DNA of 64,000 nt from IMG/VR virus record IMGVR_UViG_3300017992_000452, positions 1 through 64,000 of that record; one strand, written 5' to 3'. This document shows positions 47,494 through 56,989 of the stretch, in pieces. The position numbers and the translations under genes were made by a program. The notes under the pieces were generated by a model, which was not told the origin of the DNA, searched no databases, and was given only the letters and a program-made list of their open reading frames with translations. Position 1 is the first letter of the stretch; the number at the start of each line of letters is the position of its first letter. The stretch is from a virus.

Positions 47494-48031
47494 AGCGCCC
47501 CAAGGGCTAAAGGCATCTTCGACTGACTCATCGGTGTCCCTAAGTTGGGATGCCGTAGCCTTTGCTGGGGGAATCAAAGAATACGAAATCTTTAGGGACG
47601 GTGTTTCTGTTGGGACTCGTGTTGGCACATCGTTTAATGAGAGCGGTTTAAAGCCGGAAACTACGTATAAATACCAAGTTCGGGCGATCTCAATGGCGGG
47701 AAATCCGTCGGAGCTGAGTAGCGAACTTTCCGTTACAACAGAGCCTACGCCTGTGCCAGATCCGGAAAGTATCAGCGTCAGTCCATCGTCTAAGACATTA
47801 AACGTCGGTGAGACACAGCAAATTACCGCAACAGTATCGCCTAGTGGGGCTGATCAGAGTGTAACATACACGTCAAGCAACACGTCAGTCGCAACGGTGA
47901 CTAGCTCCGGTAAGGTAACTGCGGTTGCAGCCGGTTCTGCTACGATTACTGTAAAATCGAAAGTGAAGACAACAGTTAAGAATACCGTATCGATCACTGT
48001 CGTCGACCCGGCGCCATCTGGCGGTGAGTAA
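47492..48031 (+). CDS. Ig/FnIII extension of capsid made by +1 frameshift
   Basis: Skipping T 47491 after CCC continues the capsid as KAPQGLKASSTDSSVSLSWD with no stop for 179 codons. It encodes an FnIII domain (about 90 aa) and a BIG2-like Ig domain (SISVSPSSKTLNVGETQQIT). The fused form is 563 aa. The first FnIII residues lie before any start codon, so this is an extension, not a separate gene. CCC-stop +1 shifting is known for Listeria phage PSA capsid. Confidence 0.85.
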   Translation, partial: KAPQGLKASSTDSSVSLSWDAVAFAGGIKEYEIFRDGVSVGTRVGTSFNESGLKPETTYKYQVRAISMAGNPSELSSELSVTTEPTPVPDPESISVSPSSKTLNVGETQQITATVSPSGADQSVTYTSSNTSVATVTSSGKVTAVAAGSATITVKSKVKTTVKNTVSITVVDPAPSGGE

Positions 48032-48033
48032 AC

Positions 48034-48273
48034 ATGGATATCTCTCTAGATGAGGTAAAAGAATATCTTCGTATTGATGGAGATGAGGAGGATTCCCTTA
48101 TCTCCTTTTTCATTTCCGCAGCGAAGACGCATCTGGAAAACGCCGGCGTAACCGACAAGGAATCTGAATTATATAAATTGGCCGTCCTCATATACGTCAC
48201 AGACGCGTATGAAAATAGATCAACGGCATTGAGCGGAAATAAAGTAGCTGGAATCGTATTGCAACTGAGGTGA
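48034..48273 (+). CDS. Head-tail connector (gp6-like)
   Basis: A 79-aa protein: LDEVKEYLRIDGDEEDSLIS, then FFISAAKTHLENAGV and KLAVLIYVTDAYENRS is the phage gp6-like DNA-packaging/connector pattern. Forms a ring under the portal. Confidence 0.88.
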   Translation: MDISLDEVKEYLRIDGDEEDSLISFFISAAKTHLENAGVTDKESELYKLAVLIYVTDAYENRSTALSGNKVAGIVLQLR

Positions 48274-48277
48274 TCTC

Positions 48278-48613
48278 GTGAAAACTGGCGATTTTAACAA
48301 GCGAATCACATTTCTTCGGTTTACCGAAACAACAAACGCTGAGGGATTCGAAATAAAGGAATGGTTACCAGTTGCGACCGTTTGGTCAGCGGTTAAGACG
48401 GTCCAGGGGCGTGAATTTTACCAGGCTGGCGCAGTGCAGGCGGACAGAACAGCACGATTTGTTATTCGGTATTCAAAACGGATGAAGTCGATTCTTAGAA
48501 ACGACCTGCGCATTTCATACGCGGGAAGGACGTTCGAAATAGAAAGCTTTATAAATGACGATGAACGTAACGTCACCTTTACGATAGTGACGAAGGAGGT
48601 CGGAATCAAATGA
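48278..48613 (+). CDS. Head closure / head-tail joining protein
   Basis: A 111-aa beta-barrel protein (GDFNKRITFLRFTETTNAEG; TVWSAVKTVQGREFYQAGA; YAGRTFEIESFINDDERN), typical of SPP1 gp16/HK97 head-closure proteins. GTG start with GAGGTGAT upstream; overlaps the next gene. Confidence 0.85.
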   Translation: MKTGDFNKRITFLRFTETTNAEGFEIKEWLPVATVWSAVKTVQGREFYQAGAVQADRTARFVIRYSKRMKSILRNDLRISYAGRTFEIESFINDDERNVTFTIVTKEVGIK

Positions 48614-49032
48614 GCATTCAGATTTCCGGGTTTGACGAAGTAATGCGAAACATCCAACGTATGGGCAATCGGGCTAATTCGTTAAAATCCGGCGCATTAG
48701 ATGCCGGAGCAAAGCCTATTTATGAAACTATGGAGGATAACAACCCAAGTAAAAGATACAAGATCGCTGTCGAAAAAAGTAAGTCAGACGAAGTAGTAAT
48801 CGGTCCTGAAAAAGACTTTTTCACAGCGCATTTTCTTGAATTCGGCACAAGTCCGCACCTTATAAAACTGCGAAAAGCCAAGATACAGACAGACGGCCAA
48901 ATTGTTTACGGTAAGGAAGTTAACCACCCAGGGCACGCTCCTCGACCATTCGTTGAGCCGTCTTTTATTGCGTCTAAGGAAGATGCGCAACAAGAGATTG
49001 TTAACTACCTGAGAAGGAATTTATTGCCATGA
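48610..49032 (+). CDS. HK97 gp10-like neck/tail-completion protein
   Basis: A 140-aa protein. ISGFDEVMRNIQRMGNRANS, FLEFGTSPHLIKLRK and HPGHAPRPFVEPSFIASKED are the gp10-family landmarks. Acts at the head-tail interface. Coupled at both ends. Confidence 0.88.
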   Translation: MSIQISGFDEVMRNIQRMGNRANSLKSGALDAGAKPIYETMEDNNPSKRYKIAVEKSKSDEVVIGPEKDFFTAHFLEFGTSPHLIKLRKAKIQTDGQIVYGKEVNHPGHAPRPFVEPSFIASKEDAQQEIVNYLRRNLLP

Positions 49033-49373
49033 GTCTACGGAGTCTAGTAATGGCGACTTTAAAGGATATTGGCGTACCTGTTCGATTTATTACGTATTCG
49101 GGCGACGAGGACACGTACATTCTCTTTTATGTTTATACCGTATCTGACGCACTTTCAATGGAGGATGTAGAAACTTTCGCTAATCACTATGTTCAGATTA
49201 GTATCTTCACAAAAGACCCGACAAAATATTCAGAATTAGAAAAAGAGGTAAAGAGCCGGCTCAAACGAGCTGGCTTTTTTCGTTCAAACGAGCAGGACCT
49301 TTATGAAAACGAAACTGAGCTTTTTCACAAAGTCTTGCGTTACGGGACGACACTAAATACGGAAGAGGAGTGA
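49029..49373 (+). CDS. Tail terminator protein
   Basis: A 114-aa protein (VRFITYSGDEDTYILFYVYT; NHYVQISIFTKDPTKYSELE; VKSRLKRAGFF), matching the position and fold type of gpU-like tail terminators, which cap the tube. Confidence 0.8.
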   Translation: MSLRSLVMATLKDIGVPVRFITYSGDEDTYILFYVYTVSDALSMEDVETFANHYVQISIFTKDPTKYSELEKEVKSRLKRAGFFRSNEQDLYENETELFHKVLRYGTTLNTEEE

Positions 49374-49381
49374 AGCAACCT

Positions 49382-49963
49382 ATGGCAAAAGGCGTACGCG
49401 TAGGTTTAAAAAATATACACTTTGCGAAAATTCTAACGGAAGATGAGAACGGAGTTACTTACGATACTCCGGTTAAAATCGGAAATGCGATCGAAGCAAG
49501 TATCACACCGAACACAAACAGCGAAACTCTATATGCTGATGACGGCCCTTCAGAAGTTGAATCTTCGTTGGGAGAAACGGAAGTTGAAATCGGTATCGAT
49601 CAATTATCAACTACTGCACAGGCGTTGTTGCTCGGTCACACTATTCTTAGCGATGGTGTACTAGAGAAGAAAGAAACGGATATCGCACCGTACGGCGCAT
49701 TGCTTTTTGAGTCGGCTACTACTGGAGGGAAATCAAAACTTTATGCGCTATATAAAGGGAGATTCCAGCCGCAAGAGGAATCTTTTGCAACTAAAGGAGA
49801 TAGCCCGGAATTCCAAACAGACTCAATTTCTGGCGTATTTGTACGTCGCGATCACGACAAGGTTTGGCAACGTAGCGTATTTACGGGAGATGAGGGCGTG
49901 AAAGCAGAGGTTATTGAAAACTGGTTTAAGAAAGTTTACGAACCAACAACCTCTACTCCCTGA
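49382..49963 (+). CDS. Major tail tube protein (short form)
   Basis: A 193-aa protein: GLKNIHFAKILTEDENGVTY, DDGPSEVESSLGETEVEIGI and APYGALLFESATTGGKSKLY are typical of phi13-family tail tube proteins. ATG 49382 is used; GTG 49370 lies in the SD. The gene ends ACT CCC TGA, a slippery site continuing in +1. Confidence 0.92.
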   Translation: MAKGVRVGLKNIHFAKILTEDENGVTYDTPVKIGNAIEASITPNTNSETLYADDGPSEVESSLGETEVEIGIDQLSTTAQALLLGHTILSDGVLEKKETDIAPYGALLFESATTGGKSKLYALYKGRFQPQEESFATKGDSPEFQTDSISGVFVRRDHDKVWQRSVFTGDEGVKAEVIENWFKKVYEPTTSTP

Positions 49964-50228
49964 TGCGCCCCAGAATCTACGGTACGACAGTACGACAGAT
50001 TCTATTACAGTTGAATGGGATGCCGTAGATGGGGCAACTTCATATAACGTTTACAGAGGGGCAGACAAGAAATTCGCTGAAAACGTGACGCAACCTAAGT
50101 ATGTAACAACTGGTATGAATCCGGATACTAAGCTCACAATTAACGTAACGGCTGTTAATGAGTCCGGCGAGTCTCCTATGAGCGAAATTGTGACTCAAAC
50201 GAAGATGAAAATAGAAACGGAGAGCTAA
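49962..50228 (+). CDS. FnIII/Ig extension of tail tube made by +1 frameshift
   Basis: After CCC, skipping T 49961, the frame continues DAPQNLRYDSTTDSITVEWD for 88 codons: a complete FnIII domain (SYNVYRGADKKFAENVTQPK; GESPMSEIVTQTK). The fused tail protein is about 281 aa. Same CCC-stop site and same domain type as the capsid extension; CCC-TGA is the site described in phage PSA. Confidence 0.85.
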   Translation, partial: DAPQNLRYDSTTDSITVEWDAVDGATSYNVYRGADKKFAENVTQPKYVTTGMNPDTKLTINVTAVNESGESPMSEIVTQTKMKIETES

Positions 50229-50280
50229 GTTTTTAGCTCTCTTTTTTATTAAAAAAATAAAGAAATTAGGAGTGTGGGTT

Positions 50281-50616
50281 ATGCAAATCACATTAATGGT
50301 TGATGGTGAAGAGAAGGTATTTCAAGCACCTTTCGTAAAGGGGCGTATGTTGAGGGAAGCAATTAAACTCTCAAAGTCGAGCAACTTTGATGATTTGGAT
50401 GTTGAAGATTTGGACGCATTGGTAGGTTACGTAGTCCGAGTTTATGATGAACAATTCGATATCGATCAATTTTATGATGGGATTTCTTCTGAAAAACTAA
50501 TTCCTACAATTACGGAAACAATCCAACAAGTCGTTGGAACTGTAGCTGTTCCAAATGAACAAGTTGGCGAGAACAAAGAAACTGAAGCGCAGGAAATCGG
50601 TGAGGTAAAAAACTAA
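50281..50616 (+). CDS. Tail assembly chaperone gpG-like
   Basis: A 111-aa protein (ITLMVDGEEKVFQAPFVKGR; FDDLDVEDLDALVGYVVRVY), which coats the tape measure during tail assembly. ATG 50281 with AGGAG upstream. Ends GTA AAA AAC TAA, containing the slippery heptamer A_AAA_AAC (50607-50613). Confidence 0.88.
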   Translation: MQITLMVDGEEKVFQAPFVKGRMLREAIKLSKSSNFDDLDVEDLDALVGYVVRVYDEQFDIDQFYDGISSEKLIPTITETIQQVVGTVAVPNEQVGENKETEAQEIGEVKN

Positions 50617-50840
50617 CACCGGGGTATATTTTACCCCTTGATGTTTTAGATCAGCTTGATAGGGATCTCAAAAAGCTCTATCTCGACAACTCCGAAAAAC
50701 CCTCGGATATCTATTACCTAGACGAAATGGACATCGGGTGGTTTTGCGAACTAATGAATTTTAGTGATGGTGGTAGCTCTCACGGAAGCGGAAAAACACA
50801 ACAAAAACTCGGCTATATCGATCAGATACCGGGTTTTTAG
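50613..50840 (+). CDS. gpT part of gpGT chaperone via -1 frameshift
   Basis: A -1 shift at A_AAA_AAC continues LTPGYILPLDVLDQLDRDLK for 75 codons to TAG at 50838-50840 (including DIYYLDEMDIGWFCELMNF). This is the classic G-GT arrangement of long-tailed phages, lying just before the tape measure gene. Confidence 0.85.
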   Translation, partial: LTPGYILPLDVLDQLDRDLKKLYLDNSEKPSDIYYLDEMDIGWFCELMNFSDGGSSHGSGKTQQKLGYIDQIPGF

Positions 50841-50858
50841 AAGGGAGGTATCGGAGAT

Positions 50859-53800
50859 TTGGCGACTGAATCAGTCGGATCTATACGCGTTAGTTTAGGT
50901 CTAGACAACATTGACTTCTCTCGCGGCCTCCAGGACGTTAACAGAAAATTAAAGGTACTAAACTCGGAATTCAAAGCGGCAATGGCTGGCGCTGGCCGAT
51001 TCGATAACAGCCTGGATTCATTGCGTAATAAGACCGACATATTAAATCGGACTTTACAAACGCAAAAGGCGAAACTTAACGAGTTGAAGCGGCAATATGA
51101 AGAGAGCGTAAGGACGACGGGAAGGTATTCGGCACAATCCGAAAAGCTCCTCGCCCAGTATAATCGAACTGTTGCAGCGGTCCGGAAAACTGAGGATCAG
51201 TTAGACCTTCTTAACCGTAAAATGCGAGAGCAGAGCAACGGCTTCAGTCAATTAGGCGCTAAAATTAGCGCAAGCATTAAGACGATCGATACGAAGTTAC
51301 GCGTATTGGATTCGTCATTTGAGGCCGCATCAGCCGGCATAAGGGATTTCGGTTCTACTACCGAGCAACTACGACAAAAATCGGAACATCTTACGCAATC
51401 GATCTCGTTACAAGAGCAGCGACTTAAAAACATCCGCCGACTGTATCTCGAAGCTAAACGCGCAAAAGGCGAAGATGCTCAGGCGACCCAAGAATTACGC
51501 GTTCAAATGAATCAAGCGACGGCACAACTTCGAACAACTCAAGCCGAACTGGCCGCAACGAACCGACAGATCCAATCGAACACGGGCCGTTGGAACGAGC
51601 TCGGCAACCGGATGGGTGAAGTCGGAGACCGGATGCGGGACGTTGGGGGTCGGATGCAATCTGCGGGATCTGAAATCGCGATGTCATTCGGCGTAGCGAC
51701 AGCGGCTTTAGGCGGAGGTCTTGCGGTTTCAACGAAAAAAGCGATGGACTTCGAGCAGCAGATGTCGAGCGTGAAGGCGGTCATGAATCCGGCAGAAGCC
51801 AACCAATACAGCGCTGCCCTTACGGAATTAGCCATTAAACTCGGTGCTGATACGAAATACAGTGCGCTTGAGGCTGCGCAAGGTATGGAAGAACTCGTAA
51901 AGGCCGGTGTATCTACGAAGGACATACTGAATGGCGCACTTAAGGGCGCGCTATCGCTTGCGACAGCGGGAGAATTAGAGCTTGCGGATGCGGCGGAAAT
52001 TGCGTCGACTGCACTGAATGCGTTTAAAGACGATAACATTAGCGTTGCACAGGCAGCAGATATTCTCGCAGGGGCCGCAAACTCTTCCGCAACAACGGTT
52101 GGAGAGATGCGGTATGGTCTTCAAATGACATCCGCAGTAGCAGCCGGTATGGGACTGTCTTTTAAAGACACGGCTACTACACTAGCCCTCTTCGCGCAGA
52201 ATGGACTTAAAGGATCAGATGCAGGTACTTCGATGAAAACGATGTTAAGTCGTTTAGTACCTATGACAAAAGCTCAGTACGAGACAATGCACGATCTTGG
52301 TCTAGTCACCCTTGATACTTCCGAAGCTTTTAAACGTATGGCTGATAAAGGCTTCAAACCAGCGAGTAAAAATATCGGCGATATATACGAGGCACTTAAC
52401 AAGTATGTTGAAAAGACGACAGGAGCGAAGCAAGGGACTGAAAAGTTCGAGAAGGCCTTTGACAAAGCCACCCGGAGTCTTGGAATCATGGACAATAAAT
52501 TTTTTGATGCTAACGGAAATATTCGGAGTATGACAGAAATATCTGGAGAGCTTTCTAATGCGCTTGATGGTTTGTCCGCAAAAGATAAACAAGAAGCCCT
52601 TTACAATATTTTCGGTAGTGACGCTATTCGGGGCGCGTTGATTCTTGGTAAGGAAGGAAGTAAAGGCTTCGATAAAATGGCAGCTGCAATGGATAAAATA
52701 AAGGCCGATAATGTTGCTGCTGAAAAAATGAATAACCTTAAGGGTAAAATCGAAGAACTTTCCGGTGCCGTAGAAACTGCACAAATTTCATTTGGTAATG
52801 CGCTAACCCCAGCTATCTCTGCACTCGTTTCTATGCTTCAGAGCGCGACGGACTGGTTTAATGGTCTATCTAAAGGAATGCAATCGTTCGTAGCTATTTC
52901 TTTAGCGGTTACAACTGTAATTCTGGGCATTGTTGCAGCGTTAGGTTTTTTAATGCTTGGTGTCGGCCAAATGATATCTGGACTCGGGACTTTAATCGGT
53001 CTTTTAAAAGGTTTGATCAAAAGTGAAAAGTTTATAAAGGTTATAGGTGTTGCATTCGGAGCACTTACGAGTCCGATCGGCCTTACGGTTCTTGGTATAA
53101 CCGCGGTAGGAGCAGCTCTTGTAATCGCGTACAAAAAGTCTGAGAAATTCCGTAATTTTGTAAACGGTGCTTTTGAATCAGTTAGAAACGTGACGGTTAC
53201 GGCATTCAGCAGTATTGCGGCAGTGGTAGGCGACACATTTAATTTTATACAAAAAGCTTCGATAGCCGGATGGGGGAGATTTGCTGATGGCGTCTCCGTA
53301 ATTGTTCCGGCAGTACGACAGCGATTTGTTAACGTGGCTAATTCGGTAGGTGGATTCGTTTCAAACATCGGATCGTCGATCGCAGATAGATTTGGTTCCG
53401 GACTAGCGGATAGAGCCGGCTCCGCAGTAGATTTATTCATTCAGAATTTAAGGGCTGCGTTTTCGAGTGTGGGCGGAATCGTATCGATTTTAGCGCCAAC
53501 CGTGACTGCGTTAGGGCTGGCGATGGCCGGGGTTTCCGGATCTATCGGTTTTGTCATCACTTCTCTCGTTAGTCTAGCCGGTTTTTTATTCCGACTATAT
53601 CAAACAAACGAAGAGTTCAGAGCGTCTGTACAGAACGCTTGGTCACAGATTATGTCGGTAATCGGTAACGTTGTAGCTGCGATTCAGCCAATCATTAATC
53701 AATTTATCGGCTATTTTTCGGGTATTGCAGCAGAGCTCGCACCTGAATTCGCGAAAACGGGCGAAGTCATAATGTCCAGCATTAGTTCGTTAGGACCAAC

Positions 53801-56159
53801 GTTTACTGAGCTCGGAAATGCTTTTAGGGAATTATGGACAACGTTAGGTCAATCATTCTCTGAAATTGCGGTTCAGATAGCGCCGGTGATCCAGGAATTA
53901 GGCGTGACTTTCGCGGCGTTTTTGCCGCAAGTTGTAACGTTGGTTGGCCAGCTGATTCAGACATGGGCCTCTTTCCAAGTCCAATTTGCACAACTTATTA
54001 TGCAAGTCGCATCGGTACTATTGCCAATGTTAGCTCAAGCATTTACATCTTTGCTTCCGCTAATTTTACAAATCGTATCGTCTGTGCTTCCAGTAGTCCT
54101 ACAGTTGATTCAGTCCCTTGTTCCAGTAGTAACTACTATTGCGACTACCTTGTTACCAATTTTGCTACAGGCGTTTCAGTCAATTTTCCCGCCAGTACTG
54201 GCGATAATTCAGTCTGTAGTGCCTATCGTCGCTAATCTGTTAACATCAGTTGCTCAAATCTTGAGTCAGTTGGCTGTAACCTTGCTGCCACTCATTCTGC
54301 AAGTTGTTCAGGCAGTTTTCCCTGTTGTAACAAGTATCATTCAGATTGCCATGCAGGTAGCAGTAACGGTTTTACAGTTAGTGGCAACTATAATTCGCAC
54401 TGTTCTTATCCCAGCGATCCAATTCGTGCTGAAAATTGTGCAAGTCGTGTTCCCTGTAGTTGTTAGTGTAATCCAAAATGCACTCAATATCGTGATCAAT
54501 ATAGTTAAGTTTTTCACTGCGTTATTAAAAGGCAACTGGAGCGGAGTCTGGAATGCGATACTTGGGATCCTGAAAAGTATTTGGAACATAATCACCGCAG
54601 TAATCCGAGGAGCTGTAAATGTAGTTCTCACACTCTTTTCTGGATTGGTCAATGGGGCAGTTAGCGCCTGGAATTTCTTGAAGGACAGAACAGTAGGTTT
54701 GTTCAAATCAATCGGGAAATTTGCAGCTGACACGTTCCTCAACATGATCGAGGGAGCAAAGGCGTTACCAGGTAAAATTGGTGACGGGATAAAAAATATG
54801 GCCGGCAAAGCCCTATCTGGAGTTAAATCTCTAGGAAATACGATGATCGGTGGACTTGAAGGGATTATCAATGGCTTGACGCAAAAAGGGATTAACAAGC
54901 TACTCGATACATTCGGGGTGGATAAGAAACTCCGAATCCCTAAACTCGAAATTCCGAGGTTCGCTAAAGGTACGCCAGCAGGCGGTCACAAAGGCGGTCT
55001 TGCTATTTTAGGGGATGGTGGTGGTCCGGAGTTATTCCGCACACCTTCCGGTTTCACAGGTTTAAGCCCTGGAACCGACACGCTCTTTAATCTACCGAAG
55101 GGGACGCAAGTCTTGCCTCATAAAGAAACACGCGAGGTGCTATCGTCTGGAATCCCTGCATTCAAGAAAGGTACGAAGAACAAAAGTTTCTTCGATTCTG
55201 CTATCGATGTTGGAAAATCCGCTGTTGATGCTGGTAAAGCTGCCGTAAATAGTGTGAAGGATTTCGCTTTTGATGCGTGGGAATACGTAAGCAATCCGTC
55301 AAAACTTATCGCTAAAACGATAGAAAGTCTCGGACTGAAGTTGCCGGATATCTCCGGAGCTTTCGGGACAATTGCGAAAGGTGCCTTCGGTAAAGTCAAA
55401 GATTCCGCCGTCAGCTTTATGAAAAAGAAACTCGCTGACTTTGGTGGAGCTTTCGGAAGCGGCGATAAAGCGTCCGGAAACGTTAAGCAATGGATTCGGG
55501 CGGCGATGGCTAAAACGAATTCGCCAGCTTCTTGGTTCGCTCCACTCGTTACAATTGCGATGAAAGAGTCCGGAGGCCGTACGGGTCCGTCTACAATTAA
55601 TCGTTGGGACTCGAACTGGAGACGTGGTACACCGTCAATGGGGCTTATGCAAACGATCAAACCAACGTTTGATGCGTATAAGCTTCCGGGAATGGGCGAC
55701 ATCATGAATCCGGTGCACAACACGGTTGCGGCTATCCGTTATATCAAATCTCGCTATGGAAGCCCGTTTAATACTCCAGGCATCAGATCGATGGCGAAAG
55801 GCGGTCCGTACAAAGGGTATAAAATCGGCGATATTGTGACGCAAAAGCAGCTCGCCTGGATTGCAGAAGAAGGTCCAGAAGCGATTATTCCGTTGCAAAA
55901 CCATAGGCAGCGGGCGCAGCAATTATGGGCGGCGGCAGGTAGAGAAATCGGTATGGATCCGGTTGGTGGAAGTAACGAGGAGGAACTTGCTTTGCTACGG
56001 GGACAAAACGCGCTACTCAGACAGACGAACACATTGCTAACGGGGATTCTACGCAAAGATCCGAGTGTAGTTGTCGATACGGCAGCACTAACGGACAGTG
56101 TAGAAAAAGGTCAGGCACAAAACATCGGATTCAATAAGCTGCTGTGGGGTGATCGGTAA
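50859..56159 (+). CDS. Tape measure protein with lytic transglycosylase domain
   Basis: A 1766-aa protein setting tail length. The N terminus has coiled coils (about 20-250) and the TP901-type core (KAMDFEQQMSSVKAVMNPAE; GMEELVKAGVSTKDILNGAL). Long hydrophobic repeats (about 640-760 and 1000-1250) may enter the membrane. Near the C terminus an SLT-like domain has PLVTIAMKESGGRTGPSTIN (catalytic Glu), then GTPSMGLMQTIKPTFDAYKL, for local peptidoglycan cutting. TTG start. Confidence 0.93.
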   Translation: MATESVGSIRVSLGLDNIDFSRGLQDVNRKLKVLNSEFKAAMAGAGRFDNSLDSLRNKTDILNRTLQTQKAKLNELKRQYEESVRTTGRYSAQSEKLLAQYNRTVAAVRKTEDQLDLLNRKMREQSNGFSQLGAKISASIKTIDTKLRVLDSSFEAASAGIRDFGSTTEQLRQKSEHLTQSISLQEQRLKNIRRLYLEAKRAKGEDAQATQELRVQMNQATAQLRTTQAELAATNRQIQSNTGRWNELGNRMGEVGDRMRDVGGRMQSAGSEIAMSFGVATAALGGGLAVSTKKAMDFEQQMSSVKAVMNPAEANQYSAALTELAIKLGADTKYSALEAAQGMEELVKAGVSTKDILNGALKGALSLATAGELELADAAEIASTALNAFKDDNISVAQAADILAGAANSSATTVGEMRYGLQMTSAVAAGMGLSFKDTATTLALFAQNGLKGSDAGTSMKTMLSRLVPMTKAQYETMHDLGLVTLDTSEAFKRMADKGFKPASKNIGDIYEALNKYVEKTTGAKQGTEKFEKAFDKATRSLGIMDNKFFDANGNIRSMTEISGELSNALDGLSAKDKQEALYNIFGSDAIRGALILGKEGSKGFDKMAAAMDKIKADNVAAEKMNNLKGKIEELSGAVETAQISFGNALTPAISALVSMLQSATDWFNGLSKGMQSFVAISLAVTTVILGIVAALGFLMLGVGQMISGLGTLIGLLKGLIKSEKFIKVIGVAFGALTSPIGLTVLGITAVGAALVIAYKKSEKFRNFVNGAFESVRNVTVTAFSSIAAVVGDTFNFIQKASIAGWGRFADGVSVIVPAVRQRFVNVANSVGGFVSNIGSSIADRFGSGLADRAGSAVDLFIQNLRAAFSSVGGIVSILAPTVTALGLAMAGVSGSIGFVITSLVSLAGFLFRLYQTNEEFRASVQNAWSQIMSVIGNVVAAIQPIINQFIGYFSGIAAELAPEFAKTGEVIMSSISSLGPTFTELGNAFRELWTTLGQSFSEIAVQIAPVIQELGVTFAAFLPQVVTLVGQLIQTWASFQVQFAQLIMQVASVLLPMLAQAFTSLLPLILQIVSSVLPVVLQLIQSLVPVVTTIATTLLPILLQAFQSIFPPVLAIIQSVVPIVANLLTSVAQILSQLAVTLLPLILQVVQAVFPVVTSIIQIAMQVAVTVLQLVATIIRTVLIPAIQFVLKIVQVVFPVVVSVIQNALNIVINIVKFFTALLKGNWSGVWNAILGILKSIWNIITAVIRGAVNVVLTLFSGLVNGAVSAWNFLKDRTVGLFKSIGKFAADTFLNMIEGAKALPGKIGDGIKNMAGKALSGVKSLGNTMIGGLEGIINGLTQKGINKLLDTFGVDKKLRIPKLEIPRFAKGTPAGGHKGGLAILGDGGGPELFRTPSGFTGLSPGTDTLFNLPKGTQVLPHKETREVLSSGIPAFKKGTKNKSFFDSAIDVGKSAVDAGKAAVNSVKDFAFDAWEYVSNPSKLIAKTIESLGLKLPDISGAFGTIAKGAFGKVKDSAVSFMKKKLADFGGAFGSGDKASGNVKQWIRAAMAKTNSPASWFAPLVTIAMKESGGRTGPSTINRWDSNWRRGTPSMGLMQTIKPTFDAYKLPGMGDIMNPVHNTVAAIRYIKSRYGSPFNTPGIRSMAKGGPYKGYKIGDIVTQKQLAWIAEEGPEAIIPLQNHRQRAQQLWAAAGREIGMDPVGGSNEEELALLRGQNALLRQTNTLLTGILRKDPSVVVDTAALTDSVEKGQAQNIGFNKLLWGDR

Positions 56160-56981
56160 ATGGCGTATCTTACGATTATAAAAAACGGTGAAACCGTTGA
56201 TCACCGTAAATACGGCTTAAAGCTTTTGAGTTTTCGCAAGGAATCGCTAACACACCGAACTAACTTTGAAGAAATGGGAGGCAGGCATGGCGCAATAGAT
56301 ACGGGAACGACTTTCGGTGAGCGAAAACTTAAAGCGACGTTTTTAATGCAAGGCGTAGACCATCTTGATTATCAGTTGATGATCGATGAGGTCTACGCTT
56401 TATTTGCGTGCGAAGATTCAATCGAATTAATAGATTCGAGACAGCCCGGTAAAGTATGGACAGTAAAACCAAGTAGCACATTTGAGCCTGACGATTTAAA
56501 CCCGAGGAGCGGTAAATTTGAGATCGAATTTACGTCTCCGTTACCGTTCGCGAGTTCGTATGGTTCTACTCTTGATCCGTTCACATTCGGCGAAGAAGTT
56601 TGGCAAATCGGGCAAGGTCTGATTCCTTCAGATAGCCTAGTTTACAGACATCAAACTACTCGATTCAGTATTTTCAATGCTGGAAATGTAGAGGTTGATC
56701 CTTGCCTTGAAATGCCGTTGAATATCGTTTATAAAGGCGCATCCTCAAATTTTACGATCAAAAACAAAACGACCGGGCAGACGATTTCATATAACGGGAC
56801 CTCTAAGTCGACCGATTCTATAAAACTCGAAGGGCTGCGCCATCTGAAGAACGGTATTAGCATTTACGGAAATACCAATCGCGGATACATTTCATTAAAG
56901 CCAGGATGGAATGACTTCGAACTCACCGGCACGTCTGGAAGTTTCGAAATTACATTTGATTTTTTCTTTTTCTATAAGTAG
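56160..56981 (+). CDS. Distal tail protein (Dit)
   Basis: A 273-aa protein: KLLSFRKESLTHRTNFEEMG, TTFGERKLKATFLMQGVDHL and GKVWTVKPSSTFEPDD are Sipho_tail/Dit landmarks. The hexameric hub between tube and Tal. ATG follows the tape measure stop directly. Confidence 0.88.
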   Translation: MAYLTIIKNGETVDHRKYGLKLLSFRKESLTHRTNFEEMGGRHGAIDTGTTFGERKLKATFLMQGVDHLDYQLMIDEVYALFACEDSIELIDSRQPGKVWTVKPSSTFEPDDLNPRSGKFEIEFTSPLPFASSYGSTLDPFTFGEEVWQIGQGLIPSDSLVYRHQTTRFSIFNAGNVEVDPCLEMPLNIVYKGASSNFTIKNKTTGQTISYNGTSKSTDSIKLEGLRHLKNGISIYGNTNRGYISLKPGWNDFELTGTSGSFEITFDFFFFYK

Positions 56982-56989
56982 GTGGTCGA

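Noticed and set aside
47494-47533. Ig/FnIII ORF after the capsid as an independent gene starting at GTG 47534
   Set aside because: The first FnIII strand lies upstream of any start codon, there is no SD, and CCC_TAA gives a seamless +1 fusion; the tail gene shows the same layout.
51539-55723. Long leftward open frames of 166-201 codons opposite the tape measure gene
   Set aside because: Shadows of a repetitive, codon-biased gene; no ribosome sites and an unbroken tape measure frame on the other strand.
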